A DNA stretch of 35,576 bases from Oligoflexales bacterium (lineage in GTDB: Bacteria > Bdellovibrionota_B > Oligoflexia > Oligoflexales > RGVZ01), in contig CANJQY010000010.1 in the NCBI GenBank assembly GCA_947476525.1, forward strand, positions 1 to 35,576. Direction: 5' to 3'. Made by a program: the position numbers and the translations under genes. The notes below the pieces were generated by a model that saw only the letters and a program-made list of their open reading frames with translations, ran no database searches and had not been told where the DNA came from. This document shows positions 21,413 through 29,972 of the stretch, piece after piece; the first letter of the stretch is position 1, and every line of letters begins with the position of its first letter.

Positions 21413-24043
21413 ATGGAAAAACAGTATCTAGTCATCGTCGAGTCTCCTACCAAAGCAAAAACGATTCGGAAATTTTTGCCAAAGAATTTTACGGTTGAGG
21501 CCAGTATGGGGCACGTTCGTGACCTTCCGCAATCGGCGGCCGATATTCCGGCAAAATATAAGAAGGAGCCGTGGGCTAAAGAAATTGGGATCAATTGCGA
21601 CAGCAATTTTGAGCCGCTTTATATTGTGCCTAAAGACAAAACTAAAATAATCTCAATGCTCAAAGACCGCCTAAAGGGCGTCGACGAATTGTACCTAGCG
21701 ACAGACGAGGACCGCGAAGGTGAGAGTATTAGCTGGCACTTGCTAGAAATATTAAAGCCAAAGTGCATCGTCAAGCGGATGGTTTTTCATGAGATCACAA
21801 AAACGGCGATCGAGAAGGCTTTGAAAAACACTCGCGCCCTCGACGAGAAGCTTGTACGTGCGCAAGAGGCACGCCGGATTTTAGACCGCATCGTAGGCTA
21901 TACACTGTCGCCAGTGCTCTGGAAAAAGGTGACTTACGGTCTTTCCGCGGGACGCGTGCAATCAGCGGCTTTGCGGATGATGGTGGAGCGCGAACGCGAG
22001 CGCATGCGTTTTAAAAAGGCCGGTTACTATGATTTGTTAGCGGCGGTATCGACCGCAGGAAAAAACTTCGAAGCGAAGTTGTTCTCGGTTGGCGATCAAA
22101 GAGTGGCGCAAGGTAAAGATTTTAATGAGACGACGGGAGCTCTCTCAGCAGATAAAAACATGATTGTACTAGGCGAAGCTCAGGCGAAAAAACTTTCCGC
22201 GAGCCTCAAATCTGCGACATGGAAAATTCAGAGTATTGAGGAGAAGGAGTCAAATGCGAAGCCGCAGCCTCCCTTCATTACCTCGACCCTGCAGCAGTCT
22301 GGGAACCGTAAGCTTGGACTTTCATCTCGTGACGTGATGCGAGTCGCACAAAGCTTATACGAACATGGTTTCATTACTTATATGCGAACCGATTCGACCA
22401 CTATGGCTCAAGAGGCTATCGTCGCTACCCGAGAAATGATTCAGGAGTCCTACGGCAAAGAATACCTCACTCCCGAGCCGAGGCAGCACGCAGCTAAATC
22501 AAAAGGTGCGCAAGAGGCCCACGAAGCTATTCGACCAGCAGGGACATTTACCCATCCAGATAAAACAGGTCTTTCAGGCCGTGAATTGGATCTATATACA
22601 TTAATTTGGCAGCGCACTCTAGCCTCCCAAATGACCGATGCTAGAAAGAGTTCGATGTCGGTACGCATCAGTGCCAATGAAACTGTGTTTAACGCAACCG
22701 GTACGAAAATTGTGTTTCCGGGCTACATGAAAGCCTACGACGAAGAGTTGGAGTCAGGCGACGCCACTCGTACGACAGAAGCCCTACTACCTGCCATGAA
22801 AACTGGGGACACACTACAGCTAAACGACGTTACCGCGGAATCTCACGAGACTCGGCCACCGTCTCGTTACAATGAAGCTTCGGTCATTCAGGCGATGGAA
22901 AAGGCAGGGATTGGGCGCCCGTCCACATACGCAAGCGTTATTTCAACATTGTTCGACAAGAAATACGTAAGCAAAATAAATAACGCGATTGCGCCAAGCT
23001 TCACAGGCTTTGCCGTGACTCAACTTCTTGAAAAGCATTTTGATAATTTCGTAAATCTTGATTTCACATCTAAAATGGAAGAAGACCTGGACAGTATTGC
23101 CGAAGGAAAACTGAATCAGCAGGAGTACCTTGGAGCGTTCTGGTTTGGTCCTAAAGGACTAAAAGAATTAGTCGAGCATAAGACCAAGCAAATTGACCCA
23201 AAAGATAGCCGATCGATTCATTTGCCTCAACTTGGCAACAAAGTTGAAATTCGCATTGGCCGTTTTGGACCTTACCTTTCGCAGGTAGACGTCAAAGAAG
23301 AAGAGGGAATATTTGCTTCGATTCCTGAGGGCATTGCCCCAGCTGACTTAACGTTAGTAGAATCGTTGCAGATCATCGAAACAAAAGCTAAGGGGCCTGA
23401 GAGTATCGGTAAATACCCAAGCACAGGCGAAGATGTTTACGTGATGACAGGCCGATTTGGAGCCTACGTTCAGGTTGGAAAACAAATTGAGGACTCCAAA
23501 GAAAAACCGCGCCGGGCCTCCATCCCACGCGATCAAGATTTGAAAACATTGCAATTAGAGCAGGCCTTGAAGTACCTCAGCCTTCCTCGCGAGCTAGGAA
23601 AATTTCCGGACAATGGAGAAATGGTTACGCTTTACGACGGCCGTTTTGGTCCCTACGTCAAATGTGGGACGGATATGCGCTCTCTTAAAAAAACTGACGA
23701 CAAGTACACGACGACGCTTGAACGCGCGATTGAGATTTTAAAGGAAGAGAAAAAAGGCCGTTTCGGCGCAAAATTGATTAAGGAGCTAGGGAAACACCCT
23801 GAAACTGGTAAAGATATGGGCATTTACGAGGGGAAATTCGGGCCCTACATCAAATGCGGCACGATTAGCGCCTCAATTCCGAAAGATTTGGATCCGGAAT
23901 CGGTAACTATGGAAATGGCGCTTCCAATAGTCGCTGCGAAAATGATAGCCTCCGGGGCTAAAGTAAAAACCGGTACTTCGCCGAAAAAGGCGAAGCCAAA
24001 AGTAAAAAAGAAAAAAGAATCCAAAGAAAAAATGGTCGAGTAA
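21413..24043 (+). CDS. topA: DNA topoisomerase I with C-terminal GRFGPY repeats and Lys-rich tail
   Basis: YLVIVESPTKAKTIRKFLP, LATDEDREGESISWHL, TYMRTDSTTMA. Four G(R/K)FG(P/A)Y repeats. ATG 21413 preceded by GGGAG. Confidence 0.97.
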   Translation: MEKQYLVIVESPTKAKTIRKFLPKNFTVEASMGHVRDLPQSAADIPAKYKKEPWAKEIGINCDSNFEPLYIVPKDKTKIISMLKDRLKGVDELYLATDEDREGESISWHLLEILKPKCIVKRMVFHEITKTAIEKALKNTRALDEKLVRAQEARRILDRIVGYTLSPVLWKKVTYGLSAGRVQSAALRMMVERERERMRFKKAGYYDLLAAVSTAGKNFEAKLFSVGDQRVAQGKDFNETTGALSADKNMIVLGEAQAKKLSASLKSATWKIQSIEEKESNAKPQPPFITSTLQQSGNRKLGLSSRDVMRVAQSLYEHGFITYMRTDSTTMAQEAIVATREMIQESYGKEYLTPEPRQHAAKSKGAQEAHEAIRPAGTFTHPDKTGLSGRELDLYTLIWQRTLASQMTDARKSSMSVRISANETVFNATGTKIVFPGYMKAYDEELESGDATRTTEALLPAMKTGDTLQLNDVTAESHETRPPSRYNEASVIQAMEKAGIGRPSTYASVISTLFDKKYVSKINNAIAPSFTGFAVTQLLEKHFDNFVNLDFTSKMEEDLDSIAEGKLNQQEYLGAFWFGPKGLKELVEHKTKQIDPKDSRSIHLPQLGNKVEIRIGRFGPYLSQVDVKEEEGIFASIPEGIAPADLTLVESLQIIETKAKGPESIGKYPSTGEDVYVMTGRFGAYVQVGKQIEDSKEKPRRASIPRDQDLKTLQLEQALKYLSLPRELGKFPDNGEMVTLYDGRFGPYVKCGTDMRSLKKTDDKYTTTLERAIEILKEEKKGRFGAKLIKELGKHPETGKDMGIYEGKFGPYIKCGTISASIPKDLDPESVTMEMALPIVAAKMIASGAKVKTGTSPKKAKPKVKKKKESKEKMVE

Positions 24044-24106
24044 TTAATTTGTGGCGTTCCATAAAACACCAGTAAAGCGTTGGTAGCGATTAAGTAGGAG
24101 TTGTTC

Positions 24107-25336
24107 ATGTACAAGGAAATCAAGGGCTGTCGAATTAGCGGAAGTAAAAATCTTATCACTATGTTGTCCCTAGGTGAGCAGAGCTTGACGGGAGTATTCC
24201 CGAAGTCTCCTACCGAGGCCATCACGAAAGGTCCCCTTGATTTAGTTTGGTGTCCAGATAGCGGACTTCTTCAACTAAAGCACTCATATGATTTAGATGA
24301 AATGTACGGCGACAACTATGGCTACCGCTCAGGCCTCAACCAATCAATGGTTCGCCACCTAACCAACAAAATTCATGCTCTAGAGCGGCTGGTGCAGCCG
24401 ACAACGGACGATCTCGTAATCGACATCGGAAGTAATGATGCGACGTCACTTCGTGCTTATAACACCAAGTGTCGCCGTGTTGGAATTGACCCAACCGGTA
24501 AAAAATTCAAAGCGTATTACACGGATGGGATTACACTTTTGCCGGATTTTTTCTCCGAGAAAGTATTTGCTTCTACGTTCCCCAAAGACAAAGCTAAAAT
24601 CGTCACATCGATTGCCATGTTTTACGATTTGGAAGATCCAAGTAAATTCGTTCGAGACATTGAAGCTGTCCTTGCTGCCGACGGTGTCTGGCATTTTGAA
24701 CAGAGTTACATGCCGAGTATGCTTCGCACTACTTCCTACGATACGATTTGCCACGAGCATTTGGAATTCTATTCCTTCCACGTGGTTAACGCGTTACTTG
24801 AATCGAATGGAATGCGCGTCGTGGATGTGCAAATGAATGCAGTTAACGGTGGAAGCTTTGCCATCACAGCCTGCAAAAAGAACGCAAAATACAAGTCTAA
24901 CATGCCTGTGATTAACTGGACCCTCAAACAAGAAGACGACATGGGTCTTCACACTCCAAAGCCATACCGTGAATTCGAAACTCGGGTGTTTGAACACAGG
25001 AAAAGCCTGTGCAATTTAGTGCATTCGCTGGTTGCCGACGGCAAGAAAATTATTGGTTACGGCGCAAGTACCAAAGGTAACGTTCTTCTTCAGTTTTGTG
25101 GTTTCACAAAAAATGAAATCCCTTATATTGCGGAAGTCAATGAAGACAAGTTTGGCTGCTATACGCCTGGAACCAACATTCCAATTATTTCGGACCGTGA
25201 AGTTCGGGCTATGAATCCAGACTACTTCTTAGTGATGCCATGGCACTTCAAGAATGATATTCTGGCACGCGAAACCGAATACATGGCAAAGGGTGGAAAA
25301 TTTATTTTCCCGTTGCCTGAAATCGAAATCATCTAG
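24107..25336 (+). CDS. three-domain SAM-dependent C-methyltransferase (sugar C-methyltransferase-like)
   Basis: N-terminal degenerate zinc-binding motif (CRISGSKNL...WCPDSGLLQL), SAM motif LVIDIGSNDATSLR, C-terminal KKIIGYGASTKGNVLLQF. ATG 24107 preceded by GGAG. Confidence 0.82.
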   Translation: MYKEIKGCRISGSKNLITMLSLGEQSLTGVFPKSPTEAITKGPLDLVWCPDSGLLQLKHSYDLDEMYGDNYGYRSGLNQSMVRHLTNKIHALERLVQPTTDDLVIDIGSNDATSLRAYNTKCRRVGIDPTGKKFKAYYTDGITLLPDFFSEKVFASTFPKDKAKIVTSIAMFYDLEDPSKFVRDIEAVLAADGVWHFEQSYMPSMLRTTSYDTICHEHLEFYSFHVVNALLESNGMRVVDVQMNAVNGGSFAITACKKNAKYKSNMPVINWTLKQEDDMGLHTPKPYREFETRVFEHRKSLCNLVHSLVADGKKIIGYGASTKGNVLLQFCGFTKNEIPYIAEVNEDKFGCYTPGTNIPIISDREVRAMNPDYFLVMPWHFKNDILARETEYMAKGGKFIFPLPEIEII

Positions 25337-25366
25337 TTTGGCTGAGCCTTGCTTGAGAGTGTTCTT

Positions 25367-26248
25367 ATGAAAGCAATTATATTTGGGAGTAATGGACAGG
25401 ACGGTCACTACATGGCCGAATTGCTAAAGCTCAAGGGTATTGAAGTGGTCAGTGTATCTCGGTCTAATAGCCGAGTACTGGGCGACGTATCCGATTATGC
25501 TTTTGTTGACGAGGTCATAAAAACTCATCAACCGGCATTTATTTTTCACTTTGCTGCAAATTCTAGTGCACGGCACGATGTGCTTTTTGATAATCACAAG
25601 GCCATCTCCACGGGGACTATGAATATCTTGGAGTGTGCACGTCAGCATGCACCAGCCGCTAAGATTTTTTTGTCAGGCAGTGCCTTACAATTTAAAAATG
25701 TAAATTTGCCAATTGACGAGCAGACACCGTTTGCTGCCTCAAGCGCATATTCTGTGTCTCGTATACATTCCGTATATGCGGGGCGATACTTCCGAGATAC
25801 TTTTGCTATGAAGGTCTACGTCGGCTATTTCTTTAACCACGATAGTCCCCTGCGCACTGAGAAACATGTGAACCAGAAGATAACGGCAGCCGTGAATCGA
25901 ATTGCTGGTGGAAGCCATGAAAAACTGGAGCTCGGGAATATTGATGTTCGTAAAGAATTCAACTTCGCCGGCGATATTGTCGAGGCGGTTTGGACGTTGA
26001 TGAGTCAAGATAAGGTGTTTGAAGCGGTCATTGGCTCTGGATCCGCCCACACGATTCAAGAATGGGTCGACTACTGTTTTACGAAAATCGGCAAGAAATG
26101 GCAGGATCATGTGGTCATGAATCGCAGCTTTGTTGCGGAATACGGCACCCTTGTTTGCCATCCCGCCTTACTTAAGTCCCTAGGCTGGCAGCCGAAAGTC
26201 TCGTTTGCAGGGTTGGCTGACATGATGATGGCTGGCCATAAGCCTTGA
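25367..26248 (+). CDS. NAD(P)-dependent epimerase/dehydratase (extended SDR, GDP-mannose 4,6-dehydratase-like)
   Basis: KAIIFGSNGQDGHYMAELLKLKGIEV (GxxGxxG), FHFAANSSARHD, AYSVSR at the YxxxK position, VGYFFNHDSPLR. Confidence 0.82.
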   Translation: MKAIIFGSNGQDGHYMAELLKLKGIEVVSVSRSNSRVLGDVSDYAFVDEVIKTHQPAFIFHFAANSSARHDVLFDNHKAISTGTMNILECARQHAPAAKIFLSGSALQFKNVNLPIDEQTPFAASSAYSVSRIHSVYAGRYFRDTFAMKVYVGYFFNHDSPLRTEKHVNQKITAAVNRIAGGSHEKLELGNIDVRKEFNFAGDIVEAVWTLMSQDKVFEAVIGSGSAHTIQEWVDYCFTKIGKKWQDHVVMNRSFVAEYGTLVCHPALLKSLGWQPKVSFAGLADMMMAGHKP

Positions 26249-26302
26249 AGGTGGCGGCCGAGGCTGAAGCGACGATTTCAAGGTGATTTGTCACTGTAAC
26301 AA

Positions 26303-26356
26303 ATTTAGTTAACATTTAGTTAACATCTGGTTAAAATTTAGTTAAAATTCTTTAAA
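26303..26356. repeat. 11-bp tandem repeat array (consensus ATTTAGTTAAM), about 5 copies
   Basis: ATTTAGTTAAC x2, ATCTGGTTAAA, ATTTAGTTAAA, ATTCTTTAAA; directly upstream of TATAAT (26363-26368). Confidence 0.85.
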
Positions 26357-26473
26357 ATTAATTATAATGTTATTAGAATCTTATTGAATAATATAAACTG
26401 TTTGTGTATATTAGGCACTAGCCCTCCCTCCCCTTTTGTTGGAGCGGGCGATAATCCTCACTGGAGCCTGTAT

Positions 26474-27346
26474 ATGAAGGTTGATTCTAAAATTCTTGGC
26501 ACTTTATTCATGCTCTTTGCGGCCACCGTCGCTCACGGGCAAAAAGGCGACAGGGCTCCAAAACCTGATTTTGGTGAGCCCACTAAGACGGCTACCCGCC
26601 CTCTCCCGTCCCACGTGGAGTTTTCGATGGCTGCGGGAAGTGCACAATATTCAATCCTTGAAATGCCTAGAAGAATGGATTCTGACGACCGTATCGACGG
26701 CTCGTCGGGGCAAGAGGATTTGACGTCTCAAAAGGGGCTGCTCTTTGATTTAAAACTCGGATGGCTTCAAAAAACAGCCTTGGTCCCCGTTAGTTTTTTT
26801 ATTGGTGGCCAGCAAGTTTCATCGTCACCAGGTTCCGTGGCTGTGCCGTCGTCTTATGCTAGGATAAACGCTGGAGCCTCCGCCCGTTTTGAGTTGGCGT
26901 CCACAAGAACAGCGTTCACTCCTGGGTTAGGGGCTAGGCGGTCTATGTACCGGAATATTGATTCCGGTCATTACGTCGATGCAGTTCTTTTTGAAGGTGC
27001 CTTAGAGCAAAAATTGATTAGTGATTTTTCCATAGCCGTCAATGGTGGAGTTGCCCCGTGGACTAAATTCGGTATGCTTCAAAACAGCGATTACGGAAAA
27101 TCAGGTGCTTTAGCCGAGACCACAGCAGGATTGAGTGAGGTGGGATCTCAGCTGTCTTGGAATCCAGAGCCCGAGACCTCAATTTATCTCGGCGTTTTGC
27201 AAGAAACCGTTGTGGTCAAAATGAACAGCATGGCCGGTTACCAATCCTACGGTGTCGCCGCTAGGCCGCTGGATAAAAGTGAGCCGCAAAAAATATACAA
27301 TTTAAGTGTTCGTGAATTTTCCATTGGCGCCGCAAAGCGATTTTGA
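26474..27346 (+). CDS. putative secreted outer-membrane beta-barrel protein, function unknown
   Basis: Signal peptide MKVDSKILGTLFMLFAATVAHG; terminal Phe (FSIGAAKRF) typical of OMPs; GGAG upstream of ATG 26474. The track start 26384 adds a non-signal-like leader. Confidence 0.6.
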   Translation: MKVDSKILGTLFMLFAATVAHGQKGDRAPKPDFGEPTKTATRPLPSHVEFSMAAGSAQYSILEMPRRMDSDDRIDGSSGQEDLTSQKGLLFDLKLGWLQKTALVPVSFFIGGQQVSSSPGSVAVPSSYARINAGASARFELASTRTAFTPGLGARRSMYRNIDSGHYVDAVLFEGALEQKLISDFSIAVNGGVAPWTKFGMLQNSDYGKSGALAETTAGLSEVGSQLSWNPEPETSIYLGVLQETVVVKMNSMAGYQSYGVAARPLDKSEPQKIYNLSVREFSIGAAKRF

Positions 27347-27398
27347 ACATTTGAAATTTTCCTCGATATTTAGTGTTGAATAACGCTATAATATTTCC

Positions 27399-29147
27399 AT
27401 GTCCGACAACAAATCATCAGTCACGCCGCCAGGAGCATCACCCGATGCATCATCCGAGGCATCATCCAGTGCTCAGCCGCGGGTGAAGGTGCAGGCATCG
27501 GTGGCGAAATCAAGCTTCATATTCGCTTCGGGCACGTTGTTTAGTCGTGTCAGCGGCGTTGCACGGGAGTCTGTGGTCGGAGCGATTTTTGGAGCGAGCG
27601 TCTACATGGACGCGTTCGTCGTAGCGTTTCGAATTCCAAATTTATTAAGGGAACTTTTGGCCGAAGGTGCGCTCGGATCTAGCTTTACGAAAGTTTATTC
27701 AAGCCTGTGCGTCACCGATAAAGATGCGGCCTCCAAACTTCTCGTTCAAACCCTGCAATTTGTCGTGATGATGAGCCTTTGCATTAGTGTTGTCGGGATT
27801 TATTTTGCTGACGAGCTGGTTAACATGATGACGGTCGCCAAGGTGCATCAAAGTGCCGATCAATTTCACAGTGTCGCGGTTGCGCTCACCCAATTATTAT
27901 TTCCTTTCATCGGTTTTGCGTCCCTTGGCGCGGTCGTCCAAGGAGCCCTTTACCAACGAGGAGGTTTCTTTTTAGCCGGAGTGGCGCCAATTCTTTTCAA
28001 TTTATTTAGTATTGCTGGCGCCTTATGGTTTGCGCCGTTTGCAGTCGCGATTGCTCCGCATTCCATGGGGGAAGCGTTCGGCGGCGCAGGAATTCTAGGC
28101 TTAGCCATCGGAACCTTGCTCGGGGGAGCTGCCCAGTCTGGGATTCAAGCCTGGGGAATTTGGAAGCCTTTACTTGCTGGAAAGAAATTGTGGCCCACAG
28201 CTTGGCCGTGGTCTTCGGATGTTGGCAAAGTTATGAATTTGATGGCGCCCATGGTTATCGCAGCCAGTGCTGGTCAGGTCAACGTAATCGTCAACACTAA
28301 TTTCGCCACGAGTCTTGGCACCGGTGCGGTTACGTGGCTTTATTTTGCCTTTCGCTTGGTGCAGCTACCCATTGGAATGTTTGGTGTCGCGGTTGGCGCG
28401 GCGGTTCTCCCCGCGCTCAGTAAATCAATCACCGAGGCTCACGGTAAAGTTGACAGCAAGGCGAGCGGCGAAGTGATTAACGCCATGGATTTAGTTGCTT
28501 GGCTGATGATTCCATGCACGATGATTTTGACACTTTGTTCCACTGATATTACTCGCCTGCTCTATGAGGCTGGACGATTTACTCCAGCCGACACAACCGC
28601 AACGGCAATCGCCATTGAAGCCTATAGCTATGGGCTGCTGGGCTACGGCCTCTTGAAAGTTTTAAACAGCTACTACTACGCAACCGGTCGCACCAAATAT
28701 CCGATGGCTGTAAGCCTGTTTAGCATCGCCGGTAACTACCTTGCAAATTCTATGTTGGTGCACCGTTTTGGCCATCAAGGATTGGCGATCACCGCCTCCA
28801 TCATGCTGACCATGAATAGTTTTTTACTGATGGCAGGAATGGCAAAAGATGGCCTGCAGGTGCCGTGGAAGCAGGTCACCTCGTCGGTCGCCCTGCTTTT
28901 TGCGGGTTCGTGTATTATTATTTTGGTGCACGGGCTCTACGCCCCAATTCTTTCAAATTGGTCGCTAGTTCCCCTGCTAGGAATTGATGTCCAGGCGTCG
29001 AGCGCCGTGTTCTTGAGAAAAATGGATTCTGCCATGCGAATTCTTGTCGACACTATATTTATTGGCGCACTGTTCGGTGGTGCGGGGCTCGCAAGAATTG
29101 GCAAGAGTCCAAAAGATGCTTTGAGAATGCTGAAGCGCCGCAAATAA
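27399..29147 (+). CDS. murJ: lipid II flippase MurJ (MviN)
   Basis: SGVARESVVGAIFGASVYMDAFVVAFRIPNLLRELLAEGALGSSFTKVY; multiple TM helices. Confidence 0.95.
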   Translation: MSDNKSSVTPPGASPDASSEASSSAQPRVKVQASVAKSSFIFASGTLFSRVSGVARESVVGAIFGASVYMDAFVVAFRIPNLLRELLAEGALGSSFTKVYSSLCVTDKDAASKLLVQTLQFVVMMSLCISVVGIYFADELVNMMTVAKVHQSADQFHSVAVALTQLLFPFIGFASLGAVVQGALYQRGGFFLAGVAPILFNLFSIAGALWFAPFAVAIAPHSMGEAFGGAGILGLAIGTLLGGAAQSGIQAWGIWKPLLAGKKLWPTAWPWSSDVGKVMNLMAPMVIAASAGQVNVIVNTNFATSLGTGAVTWLYFAFRLVQLPIGMFGVAVGAAVLPALSKSITEAHGKVDSKASGEVINAMDLVAWLMIPCTMILTLCSTDITRLLYEAGRFTPADTTATAIAIEAYSYGLLGYGLLKVLNSYYYATGRTKYPMAVSLFSIAGNYLANSMLVHRFGHQGLAITASIMLTMNSFLLMAGMAKDGLQVPWKQVTSSVALLFAGSCIIILVHGLYAPILSNWSLVPLLGIDVQASSAVFLRKMDSAMRILVDTIFIGALFGGAGLARIGKSPKDALRMLKRRK

Positions 29148-29172
29148 AATGAAATTTCATTTGCGGCGCTTC
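29132..29172. terminator. hairpin at the murJ 3' end between convergent genes
   Basis: Perfect 14-bp inverted repeat GAAGCGCCGCAAAT/ATTTGCGGCGCTTC with 13-nt loop; the left arm includes the last murJ codons; no long T-run. Confidence 0.65.
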
Positions 29173-29211
29173 TAAAGGCTTAGTTAGTTTCTGGCGCGAA
29201 AGCGCCTGCGA

Positions 29212-29682
29212 CTAGTTATTTTGAATCGTCGACATCAAGGCTTGGTAGCGATTGTAAACGGCGAAAAACGCTTGTTGGGTGCGATAGTCCACTTGTTGGT
29301 AGCGGCGATATTCCGAGTCCAGGTTGACATAGGCACGCTCTACCGCTTCTACAGCGTAGTGGACGGCGGGTGGAAGGTTTTCCGGGTCGTCATGGTCCAT
29401 AACGCCGACGTCTGACAAAGTGAGGTTACTACCTGAGGTAAGATGGTAAAGTCGGCTTGCGGCCATGTGTAATCTATTTGCGGCGTAGGCCAGTGAGCCG
29501 CCGCGGTAACAGATATTTGCCATATACTCACCAGCATCAGCAAGTGAATAAGCACTGCGGCTAATCGCGTACAAATCACCACTACCACCGTCATGATCCA
29601 TGACAGAAACTTCGGCCGCAAACACCGCAGGAACGACTGCAAGGCTAAGAAACAGGACGCTAGAAACAATAAATTTTTTCAT
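29212..29682 (-). CDS. small secreted protein of unknown function with duplicated VMDHD motif
   Basis: Signal peptide MKKFIVSSVLFLSLAVVPAVFAAE; GGAG RBS upstream of this ATG; the track start is 29715. Confidence 0.7.
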   Translation of the reverse strand: MKKFIVSSVLFLSLAVVPAVFAAEVSVMDHDGGSGDLYAISRSAYSLADAGEYMANICYRGGSLAYAANRLHMAASRLYHLTSGSNLTLSDVGVMDHDDPENLPPAVHYAVEAVERAYVNLDSEYRRYQQVDYRTQQAFFAVYNRYQALMSTIQNN

Positions 29683-29972
29683 GTTCATTCTCCAATCAAA
29701 AAGTTTTTGAAACACAATTCACTCCGAAACCCAAACTAATCGTCTCATTAAAAATGTGATTACGTAAGATGGGCAAACTAAGTTTTGCGCCAAAATGTCC
29801 GGTTTTTTTTATTAGCTAGCCGCTGGCGCGAAAGTACCCCCTCCGTCTCTGAGTGCCGCCAAAAATCTAGTCAAATCGGGGACTTATTCGCGAGGCTCTT
29901 CGGCTCGAAGACCCTTCAGGACCGGTCTCCGGCGCTTTCACGGCGAAGTCCAATTAAAGGAAGAATAGGGCA

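Noticed and set aside
29816-29972. Cobalamin riboswitch upstream of a B12-dependent enzyme gene
   Set aside because: I looked for the B12-box and conserved core motifs on both strands and did not recognise them; only a generic fold is supported.
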